Below, piece after piece: positions 7,083-12,909 of a DNA stretch of 15,524 bases; positions within the stretch are counted from its first letter, which is position 1; every line of letters starts with the position of its first letter. The translations under genes were made by a program, and so were the position numbers. Under the pieces are notes generated by a model. That model did no database searches. It was not told where the DNA came from and was given only the letters and a program-made list of their open reading frames with translations. Source of the DNA: JBEKYD01 sp052325345 (GTDB lineage Bacteria; Acidobacteriota; Terriglobia; Bryobacterales; Bryobacteraceae); contig JBKQVG010000160.1 in assembly GCA_052325345.1 (NCBI GenBank), positions 1-15,524 of the forward strand. The letters are read 5' to 3'.

Positions 7083-8393
7083 ATGCCGATGCGCACGCGC
7101 CTGGAGCGCTACTTCGAGTTCGAGCGGCTCGACACGAACTGGAAAACCGAGATACTGGCCGGCTTCACCACTTTCATGACGATGGCCTACATCGTCTTCG
7201 TGAATCCCGCCATTTTGCACGAGGCCGGCATGCCGCTGGCGGCGGTAACGGCGGCGACCTGTCTTTCCGCCGCGGTGGGCAGCATCTTGATGGGCCTGCT
7301 GGCGCGCTATCCGATTGCGCTGGCGCCGGGGATGGGCCTCAACGCGTATTTCACCTACACGGTGGTGAAGCAGATGGGGGTGCCGTGGCAGGCGGCGCTG
7401 GGCGCGGTGTTCGTTTCCGGGGTGGCGTTTCTGGTATTGACGGCCGTCGGGGTACGCCAGCTCATCATCTCCACCATTCCGTTCGAGCTCTATGCCGCGG
7501 TAGCCGCCGGCGTGGGCCTGTTCATCGCGCTGATCGGGTTTCGTAACTCGGGGATCATCGTACCCAGCCCGGCGACCCTGGTGACGCTGGGTCATCTGCG
7601 CGAGCCCGCCACCGCGCTGGCGGTTTTCGGGTTGCTGCTGATGGCGGCGTTGCTGGCCTGGAAGGTACGGGCGGCGATGTTGATCGGCATCCTGGCCACG
7701 ACGTGTCTGGGCCTGGCCACCGGGGTGGCGCGATTCGCGCCGCGGGCGTACCGGCTGGGCGATCTCGCCGCGACGGCTGGGAAGCTGGACCTGCGGGCCA
7801 CTGCGCGGCTGGGTTTCTTCGAGATCATTTTCGTCTTTCTGTTTATCGACCTGTTCGACAATATCGGCACGCTGGTAGCGGTAGGCAAGCGGGCCGGGCT
7901 GTTCGACCGCGCCAACCGGATTCCGCGGGTCAACCGGATTCTGTTCGCGGACGCCACGGCTACCATCGTGGGTTCGCTGGCGGGGACGTCCACGGTGGTG
8001 AGCTACATCGAGAGCGCGGCCGGGGTGGCGGCCGGGGGGCGCACGGGCGTGACCGCCGTCGTCACCGGCTTATTGTTTATCGCGGCGTTGTTTGTGGCGC
8101 CGGCGGTGGGCGCGATACCGGCAGCGGCCACGGCTCCGGCGCTGATCGTGGTGGGGAGCCTCATGATGGCAGTAGTGGTGGAAATCGACTGGCGCGACCC
8201 GGAAGTCTCGGTGCCGGCTTTCCTGACCATGATGACCATCCCCCTGACTTACAGCATCGCCAACGGCCTGGCGTTCGGTTTCTGCGCGTTCACCTTATTG
8301 AAGGTCGCGCGCGGCAAGTTTGTCCAGGTGCATTGGTTCGTTTACGTGCTGACGGCGCTGTTCATGGTGCGGTTCTTGTACCTGGCGGAATGA
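7083..8393 (+). CDS. AzgA/PbuG-family purine (adenine/guanine/hypoxanthine) permease
   Basis: A 436-residue inner-membrane transporter of the AzgA branch of the NCS2 nucleobase permeases, expected to import purine bases with protons for salvage. The family signatures are clear: an N-terminal DTNWKTEILAGFTTFMTMAY (residues 17-36), APGMGLNAYF at 81-90, DLFDNIGTLV at 256-265 and GTSTVVSYIESAAG at 301-314. The length matches the family (about 430-450). The start may be ATG 7083 or ATG 7089; neither has an SD, and a TAGAAT hexamer sits 5 nt upstream of 7083. No purine riboswitch is recognisable in the 80-bp spacer. Whether it prefers adenine or guanine/hypoxanthine cannot be told from sequence. 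Confidence 0.9.
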   Translation: MPMRTRLERYFEFERLDTNWKTEILAGFTTFMTMAYIVFVNPAILHEAGMPLAAVTAATCLSAAVGSILMGLLARYPIALAPGMGLNAYFTYTVVKQMGVPWQAALGAVFVSGVAFLVLTAVGVRQLIISTIPFELYAAVAAGVGLFIALIGFRNSGIIVPSPATLVTLGHLREPATALAVFGLLLMAALLAWKVRAAMLIGILATTCLGLATGVARFAPRAYRLGDLAATAGKLDLRATARLGFFEIIFVFLFIDLFDNIGTLVAVGKRAGLFDRANRIPRVNRILFADATATIVGSLAGTSTVVSYIESAAGVAAGGRTGVTAVVTGLLFIAALFVAPAVGAIPAAATAPALIVVGSLMMAVVVEIDWRDPEVSVPAFLTMMTIPLTYSIANGLAFGFCAFTLLKVARGKFVQVHWFVYVLTALFMVRFLYLAE

Positions 8394-8631
8394 AGGCGGC
8401 GGCGCAGTCTGGATTCCGGAAGTGGTTCCACTTGTCATCCACGCCGATCGGGCCGTTTAGCTTACGCCAGTTCTTGTTCTACACCCGCTCTCGAATCCCG
8501 CCGGTAGGGTAGAATGAAAACTCCCGAGCGAGGCGATGCCGACGGAGACACGCTTGTCGAAATACGTTTTGAGCCCGGTTGGCCGCACCGGGCATTCGCC
8601 GCTTGAATTCCTGGCGCGGATCGCGTAAACG
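8394..8631. other. Intergenic leader region before the EamA transporter
   Basis: A 238-bp gap. It holds a small stem (AAGTG 8420-8424 with CACTT 8429-8433, no T-tract), a TAGAAT hexamer at 8510-8515 that could be a -10, and a short ORF at 8536-8628, listed separately. No RNA gene or known riboswitch was recognised. Confidence 0.4.
8536..8628 (+). CDS. Candidate 30-codon leader ORF upstream of the EamA transporter
   Basis: ATG at 8536 opens 30 codons (beginning MPTETRLSKYVL, ending EFLARIA), closed by TAA at 8626-8628. GAGCGAGG at 8525-8532 acts as an SD-like sequence, and TAGAAT at 8510-8515 could be its -10. The stop lies 3 nt before the TTG proposed as the transporter start, and in the same frame. 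That arrangement suits translational coupling. The peptide is unrecognised, and a chance ORF is quite possible. Confidence 0.3.
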   Translation: MPTETRLSKYVLSPVGRTGHSPLEFLARIA

Positions 8632-9486
8632 TTGCCTTCCTCCAGCCTGCGTGACCGTCTTCTGCTGGTAACCGCGGCGGTGCTGTTTTCCACCGGCGGG
8701 GTCGCGGTGAAAGCCGCCAGCCTGACCGGCTGGCAGATGGCCAGTTGCCGCTCCGGCGTGGCGGCCCTGGTACTGCTGGCAGTGCTTCCGGAAAGCCGCC
8801 GCGGCTGGAATTGGCGCATCGTTCCCGTAGCCGGCGCTTATGCCGCCACGCTGGTGTGCTTTGTAGTCGCCAACCGCCTTACCACCGCCGCCGATGCCAT
8901 CTTTCTGCAGTCCACCGCGCCGCTCTACCTGCTCCTGCTCGGTCCCGTGCTGCTGCGCGAGCCCATTCGCCGCACCGACCTGTTCTTCATGGCGCCCGTC
9001 GCCATAGGCTTGGCCATGTTTTTCGTCGGCGCGGAGCCGGCCGTGCGCACCGCGCCCGATCCGGCACGCGGCAATCTCTTCGCCGCCGCCAGCGGCCTCA
9101 GCTACGCTTTGGCTCTCGCCGGCCTGCGCTGGCTGGGCCGCCGCGACCGCGATTCCGGAATGCCCGCGGTTGCGCTGGGCAACGTTCTGGCGTGTTTAGC
9201 CGCCTTACCGCTGGCGGTCCCCATGCGGTCTATCTCCGCCGCGGACGCCGCTGTCGCCTTATATCTTGGCGTGGTGCAGATCGGTGTCGCGTACTGGTGC
9301 GTCACCCGCGCCGTGCGACACGTCACCGCTTTGGAAGCGAATCTCCTGCTGTTGCTGGAGCCCGCCCTCAATCCCATCTGGGTCTGGCTGGTGCAGGGAG
9401 AACGGCCCAGCCGCTGGGCCTTATCCGGCGGCGCCATCATCCTGCTCGCCACCCTGGCCAATACCTGGCGGGCCAAACGGGCGTGA
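8632..9486 (+). CDS. EamA/DMT-family transporter
   Basis: A 284-residue inner-membrane protein with about ten hydrophobic helices arranged as two EamA repeats (roughly residues 9-137 and 149-281), the drug/metabolite transporter design. Typical family stretches are LLLVTAAVLFSTGGVAVKA near the N-terminus, SPLYLL-like STAPLYLLLLGPVLL mid-repeat, and LLLLEPALNPIWVWL with GERPS near the end. Members export or import amino acids, nucleosides or other small metabolites; the substrate cannot be assigned. The proposed start is TTG at 8632, chosen because the protein then opens with a short basic lead and helix 1; no clear SD precedes it. An in-frame TAA sits 3 nt upstream. Confidence 0.83.
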   Translation: MPSSSLRDRLLLVTAAVLFSTGGVAVKAASLTGWQMASCRSGVAALVLLAVLPESRRGWNWRIVPVAGAYAATLVCFVVANRLTTAADAIFLQSTAPLYLLLLGPVLLREPIRRTDLFFMAPVAIGLAMFFVGAEPAVRTAPDPARGNLFAAASGLSYALALAGLRWLGRRDRDSGMPAVALGNVLACLAALPLAVPMRSISAADAAVALYLGVVQIGVAYWCVTRAVRHVTALEANLLLLLEPALNPIWVWLVQGERPSRWALSGGAIILLATLANTWRAKRA

Positions 9487-9549
9487 ACCAGAACCGGGTC
9501 GAAAGGCTACTGGTTGAATGCCCCGAAGACGGCGCCGATCAGCCCTGCT

Positions 9550-9567
9550 GCGCAAAGTGCGCCTTCT
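9550..9567 (+). terminator. Small stem before vapBC2, weak terminator candidate
   Basis: GCGCA (9550-9554) pairs with TGCGC (9558-9562) around a 3-nt loop, followed by CTTCT. The stem is short and the T-run poor. It could slow transcription leaving the EamA gene before the vapBC2 promoter. Confidence 0.2.
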
Positions 9568-9568
9568 A

Positions 9569-9601
9569 TTGACACATAGCACGTGCGCACGTAATATGTG
9601 T
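9569..9601 (+). promoter_or_regulatory. vapBC2 promoter inside a 30-bp dyad operator
   Basis: TTGACA (9569-9574), a 17-nt spacer and TAATAT (9592-9597) form a near-consensus sigma-70 promoter, the best in the window. It is overlaid by a symmetric dyad at 9572-9601. The outer arms ACACATA (9572-9578) and TATGTGT (9595-9601) and the inner perfect palindrome ACGTGCGCACGT (9581-9592) share one centre between 9586 and 9587. Thirteen of 15 base-pair positions are symmetric. VapB dimers, alone or with VapC, normally bind such dyads to repress their own operon. The start ATG (9604) lies 6 nt past the -10. Confidence 0.8.
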
Positions 9602-9603
9602 AT

Positions 9604-9831
9604 ATGAACGTCACGCTTTCCCTCGACGACGAAGTCATCCGAAAGGCCAGGCGCCGCGCCGAAGCCATGGGCACCAGTGTGAATCAGCTTGTGCGCGAAT
9701 ACTTGGAACAATTTACAGGGAAGACGGACCCGAATGCCGATGCCGCAGAATTCGAACGGCTCTCCCGGACCGCCCAGGGCAACCCTGGCGGATGGAAGTT
9801 CGATCGCGAGGAATTGCACGTACGGCGATGA
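9604..9831 (+). CDS. vapB: VapB-type antitoxin (ribbon-helix-helix)
   Basis: A 75-residue antitoxin from ATG 9604. A GTG two codons upstream (9598) is in frame but lies against the -10, so transcription would probably start after it. Residues 1-38 (MNVTLSLDDEVIRKARRRAE, then GTSVNQLVREYLEQF) form a ribbon-helix-helix DNA-binding domain. The tail (GWKFDREELHVRR) is the likely toxin-binding segment. No SD is present and the mRNA is predicted to be leaderless. The last codons overlap vapC2 by ATGA. It should bind VapC2 and the dyad at 9572-9601. Confidence 0.87.
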   Translation: MNVTLSLDDEVIRKARRRAEAMGTSVNQLVREYLEQFTGKTDPNADAAEFERLSRTAQGNPGGWKFDREELHVRR

Positions 9832-10244
9832 GCGGGCTGGTCTTCTTTGACACCAACGTGTTGGTGTATGCCGACGATACCTCGGCGCCGGAAAAGCAAG
9901 AGCGGTCGATCACGCTTCTTGGGGAACATCTTCGGCGTGGGACGGCGGTTGTGTCTCTGCAGGTCCTGCAGGAGTATTTTGTAGCCGCGACGCGGAAAGT
10001 CGCGGTGGCTCCAGAGACGGCGCAGCGGAAAGTCGAGATCCTGGCTCGCGGCCGGGTGGTGCGCTTTCATGCCAGCGACGTGGTCGCGGCGATCGAACTA
10101 CATCGGCTCACCCAGATGTCATTTTGGGACGCTCTGATCGTTCAGGCGGCGCGGTCCGCCGGTGCGGCAGTGCTGTACAGCGAGAATTTTCAATCCGGAG
10201 CGGTTTTGGGCGGGGTGCGCGTGGTCAATCCGTTTGCCAACTAA
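9828..10244 (+). CDS. vapC: VapC-type PIN-domain toxin RNase
   Basis: A 138-residue PIN-domain RNase. The acidic centre is present: D8 in FFDTNVLVYA, E49 in QVLQEYF, D101 in FWDALI and E119 in LYSENFQ. The fourth-site neighbour is Asn here, whereas the VapC at 4039-4482 has SED. The start is ATG 9828, overlapping the antitoxin stop (ATGA); a longer reading from 9792 would add 12 unconserved residues inside vapB. No clear SD exists, so the toxin probably depends on reinitiation from vapB. It shares the WDALI, E(D/N)FQ and VxVxNPF features with the other VapC but is clearly diverged, so the two pairs are not a recent duplication. Confidence 0.89.
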   Translation: MSGLVFFDTNVLVYADDTSAPEKQERSITLLGEHLRRGTAVVSLQVLQEYFVAATRKVAVAPETAQRKVEILARGRVVRFHASDVVAAIELHRLTQMSFWDALIVQAARSAGAAVLYSENFQSGAVLGGVRVVNPFAN

Positions 10245-10466
10245 CCGGCTCGCGCGTCCATCCACGTCCATCGCCATCAACCGGGTGCTTAATCGTTTTG
10301 GGGAGAATGGGCGATCGACAACCGCTCTGTAACTACATGTAAACACGTGGCGCCTGTAACGGAGCCGCGACCGCCAGGGGCGATTGTCCGGTTGAATACC
10401 GGTTATGGGATAATGGAAACATATGGGTGAACAAGACTGGGTCGTCTCTGATATCCCGACCTGATT
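10245..10466. other. Intergenic region with repeated TGTAA motifs and a possible promoter
   Basis: A 222-bp gap. TGTAAC occurs at 10328-10333 and 10355-10360, with TGTAAA at 10338-10343. TACATGTA (10334-10341) is an 8-bp palindrome. CCGGTT repeats at 10389 and 10399. GATAAT (10409-10414) may be a -10, with TTGTCC (10384-10389) as a distant -35 (19 nt). A 13-codon ORF at 10423-10464 is listed separately. No RNA gene was seen. Confidence 0.4.
10423..10464 (+). CDS. Candidate 13-codon leader ORF
   Basis: ATG at 10423 encodes MGEQDWVVSDIPT and stops at TGA 10462-10464, 2 nt before the ATG of the next gene. The GATAAT hexamer ends 8 nt before it, so the mRNA could begin almost at this ATG. The downstream gene has no SD of its own, so reinitiation after this ORF would explain how it is translated. 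Its small size makes chance occurrence a real possibility. Confidence 0.3.
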   Translation: MGEQDWVVSDIPT

Positions 10467-11096
10467 ATGTTGCCCTTGAGTTTGCTGCTTTCCTTTGGCT
10501 TGCTGCAGCCGAACGGAACCGTTATTAATTTCGACGCCGACACCCTGGGGCGGGTTCCGCCCGGATGGTCGGTGGCGATGACCAGCCGTGGGATGCCGTT
10601 GGGCTGGGAAGTACGGCGCGACCTCTCGGCTCCCACCCAGCCCTATGTCCTGGCTCATCTTTCCAATGCTTCCGGAACCGACCGGAGCCCGCTCGCCATC
10701 TTCAACAGCCTCTCCCTGCGCGATAGCGACGTCAGCGTACGGATCAAGGCGGTGGCCGGCCGCGAGGAGGAGATCGGCGGCGTAGTATGGCGGTACCGCG
10801 ACCCCGGCAACTACTACCTGGCGTTGGCCAACGCTCTGCGCCACAATGTGGCCATTTTTCGCGTACAGGACGGGCGCCGCGTGCAGCTTCGCGGCCCCAT
10901 CCCTCACGATATCGAGCCCAATGCCTGGAATATTCTAAAGGTCGCCGTGCGTGGTGCGCGCTTCCAGGTGTACGTCAATCATCACCGCGTCTTAGATGTC
11001 TACGATCACACCTTTACCGAGGCGGGCAAAGTGGGCCTATGGACCACGGACGATTCCGTTACCTACTTCGACGACTTTCGCGTGTATCCCAAGTAA
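10467..11096 (+). CDS. Secreted concanavalin-like (LamG/DUF1080-type) protein
   Basis: A 209-residue protein with a short hydrophobic N-terminus (MLPLSLLLSFGLLQPNG) that looks like a signal peptide or membrane anchor. The remainder matches the jelly-roll fold of concanavalin-like lectins and the DUF1080/3-keto-disaccharide hydrolase domain. Typical stretches are GGVVWRYRDPGNYYLALAN (about 104-122), NAWNILKVAVRGARFQVYVN (153-172) and AGKVGLWTTDDSVTYFDDF (187-205). Such domains bind or process glycans outside the cytoplasm; in many soil bacteria they occur alone, with no proven activity. No catalytic residues can be assigned with confidence. It lies tail to tail with bacteriohemerythrin, 21 bp apart. 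The start lacks an SD, and a 13-codon ORF ends 2 nt upstream. Confidence 0.72.
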   Translation: MLPLSLLLSFGLLQPNGTVINFDADTLGRVPPGWSVAMTSRGMPLGWEVRRDLSAPTQPYVLAHLSNASGTDRSPLAIFNSLSLRDSDVSVRIKAVAGREEEIGGVVWRYRDPGNYYLALANALRHNVAIFRVQDGRRVQLRGPIPHDIEPNAWNILKVAVRGARFQVYVNHHRVLDVYDHTFTEAGKVGLWTTDDSVTYFDDFRVYPK

Positions 11097-11117
11097 AGCG
11101 GAGAGCCAATGGGGCGC

Positions 11118-11522
11118 TTACGTTTTCGGTGACTGGCTGCGGAAGAAGCGCGCGTATTCCTGGTCGGTACCCAGCGCGTGGAATCTCCACCATTCCGTAA
11201 CGAAGTTGGTAATCCTGACGCCGAAATCTCCACGCTCGCAATAGTCTTGTAGCGAGGCGAGCCTCGTCCGGTAGGCGTCATGCTCGGCCTTGTGCTCTGC
11301 GTAGCCTGGGTAGCCCTTTACACGGAGCACCAACTCCTCCCGCTGCAAATGCCATTCCGCGTACCGGTTCAATTCCTTGAGCGCCGCCGCGACGATTCCG
11401 TCGCCCTCGCCTGACTGCATGCACCTCTCCAACTCGCCGAGGAGCTCGATCAAGTGGCGATGCTGGGCGTCAAGTTCAGGAATACCAACGCTGCATTTCT
11501 CGGTCCATTCAAATGCCGGCAT
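11118..11522 (-). CDS. Bacteriohemerythrin (O2-binding diiron protein)
   Basis: A 134-residue hemerythrin that binds O2 reversibly at a non-haem diiron centre; suggested roles in bacteria are oxygen delivery, storage or sensing. All seven iron ligands are present, counted from the chosen start: H21 (DAQH), H58 and E62 (HLQRE), H77 and H81 (HKAEH), H115 and D120 (HALGTD). The N-terminus MPAFEWTEKCSVGIPELD matches the family. I chose ATG 11522, since family members begin MxxFEW and AGGAG lies upstream on the minus strand (11536-11540, a long 13-nt spacer). ATG 11573 would add 17 residues without family similarity. No fused signalling domain is present. It follows lgt on the same strand and may belong to the tail of that operon. 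Confidence 0.9.
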   Translation of the reverse strand: MPAFEWTEKCSVGIPELDAQHRHLIELLGELERCMQSGEGDGIVAAALKELNRYAEWHLQREELVLRVKGYPGYAEHKAEHDAYRTRLASLQDYCERGDFGVRITNFVTEWWRFHALGTDQEYARFFRSQSPKT

Positions 11523-11621
11523 CGCTCGCAAAAATCTCCTGCTGTATTTATCGGCCGCGATCACCGGTTCCATGAGGTGTAAAGTTAGCGTGCTGGAGTT
11601 CCAACAACTCGCGCCCCGCCT

Positions 11622-12425
11622 TCATCTGCCGCTCAGCGCGGGTGTTTTCTTCCTCTTCGCCACGAAGTGCGCCGCGCCGGCCGCCATCAGGGCTAGCGAG
11701 ATCCACTGCGACGTATCCAGCGGGCCGCCCCACAGGTTGCCTTGCTCGTGAAAGCGGAAAAACTCCACCACGAATCGCGCCGCGCCATAAAGCAGAATGT
11801 AGAGGCTGATCATATCGCCCGGTGCGTGCGCTCTGCGGGCGCGAGCATAGAGAATTCCGAAAATCGCGAACTCGGCGAGGGCTTCGTAGAGCTGGGTGGG
11901 TTGCAGCGGCACGCCCAGCGGCACTCCGACCAGGGCGTTCGAAACCGGATTGGTAAACGTGACGGCCCACGGCACGTGCGTTGGAACGCCCCAGCAGCAA
12001 CCCGCCGAAAAACAGCCCAGCCGGCCGATGCCGTGGCCCAGCGCGATCCCCGGAGCGAACGCATCGGCCGTCTTCCACGGCGGAAGTTTGGTCCTGCGCA
12101 TGTACCAGGCCGCCACCGCCAGCGCGGCGACCAATCCGCCGTAAAACACTCCTCCCGCTTCCAGCGTGGCCACGCTCAAAATCTCCCCCGGATGCTGGAT
12201 GTAATAGGGCAGATCCACCACGAGCATCATGAGCTTGGCGCCGGCAATCGCCGCCAGGGCGCAGTAGAGGCCCAGGCTGGTGATGTGGTCCGGGTTCAAC
12301 CCCGCGCGCCGCGACAGCTTGCCCGCGATCCACAGTGCCGCCAGAAATCCCGCCGCCACCAGCACGCCATAGGTGTGAAGGGTGAACGGGAAAGGATACG
12401 AAATGCGAAAAATTTCAGGGAACAT
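11622..12425 (-). CDS. lgt: Prolipoprotein diacylglyceryl transferase
   Basis: A 267-residue inner-membrane enzyme that transfers diacylglycerol from phosphatidylglycerol to the lipobox cysteine of prolipoproteins, the first step of lipoprotein maturation. The Lgt signature HGIGRLGCFSAGCCWG lies at 131-146 (key R135). Supporting motifs are LHTYGVL (16-22), GGVFYGGL (91-98), QPTQLYE (175-181) and RFVVEFFR (217-224). About seven hydrophobic helices are evident, and the length is normal for the family. Its start overlaps the end of lspA by 11 nt (12415-12425), so it is translated as part of the ileS-lspA-lgt operon. The usual HPTQLYE reads QPTQLYE here, a change whose effect is unknown. Confidence 0.95.
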   Translation of the reverse strand: MFPEIFRISYPFPFTLHTYGVLVAAGFLAALWIAGKLSRRAGLNPDHITSLGLYCALAAIAGAKLMMLVVDLPYYIQHPGEILSVATLEAGGVFYGGLVAALAVAAWYMRRTKLPPWKTADAFAPGIALGHGIGRLGCFSAGCCWGVPTHVPWAVTFTNPVSNALVGVPLGVPLQPTQLYEALAEFAIFGILYARARRAHAPGDMISLYILLYGAARFVVEFFRFHEQGNLWGGPLDTSQWISLALMAAGAAHFVAKRKKTPALSGR

Positions 12426-12909
12426 TGGCGATCTGCCGCTTGGAACGTAACGCGTCGATCAGAAACAACCCGCTGCCGACTACGATGGCCGAATCGGCCA
12501 CGTTGAAGGTGGGCCAGTGATACTGCCCTATATACAGCTCCAGAAAGTCCGTAACCTGGCCGGAGACGAGCCGGTCGAAAACATTCCCCGCCGCGCCGCC
12601 CAGGATGCACGACAGACCCCACAGCGTCAGCTTCTCCATGCGCCGCGCTTTCCATAGGAGGCTGGCCACCAGAGCGACCGCGGCCAAGGAACCCAGCACC
12701 AGCAGCAGCGTGCGCCAGGTGGCGGTCGAATCGTTCAGCATCCCGAAAGCCACGCCGCGATTCTGCGAGCGCACGATGTCGAACAGCCCCGGAATGACCC
12801 GATAATCGTCGGAGAAAGACACGTAGCGCTCGACGATCCACTTGCTGGCCCGGTCCAGCGCGAAGATCGCACCCGCCGCGGCGTAGGCTTTGAGCCGTGC
12901 GTCAGCCAT
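12415..12909 (-). CDS. lspA: Lipoprotein signal peptidase (signal peptidase II)
   Basis: A 164-residue membrane aspartyl protease that removes the signal peptide from diacylglyceryl-modified prolipoproteins, the step after Lgt. It has four hydrophobic helices and all the family blocks: DRASKW (19-24), QNRGVAFGML (49-58), GGAAGNVFDR (104-113), VTDF (119-122) and FNVADSAI (135-142). By comparison with the Pseudomonas structure, the catalytic pair should be D121 and D139. The gene overlaps ileS by 8 nt and lgt by 11 nt, which shows tight translational coupling. The ileS-lspA order is a widely conserved arrangement. The protein is globomycin-sensitive in known relatives. Confidence 0.96.
   Translation of the reverse strand: MADARLKAYAAAGAIFALDRASKWIVERYVSFSDDYRVIPGLFDIVRSQNRGVAFGMLNDSTATWRTLLLVLGSLAAVALVASLLWKARRMEKLTLWGLSCILGGAAGNVFDRLVSGQVTDFLELYIGQYHWPTFNVADSAIVVGSGLFLIDALRSKRQIANVP

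Noticed and set aside
9792..9827. Upstream extension of vapC2
   Set aside because: The extra 12 residues lie within the vapB2 coding tail and do not look like PIN sequence; ATG 9828 with the ATGA overlap is the natural start.
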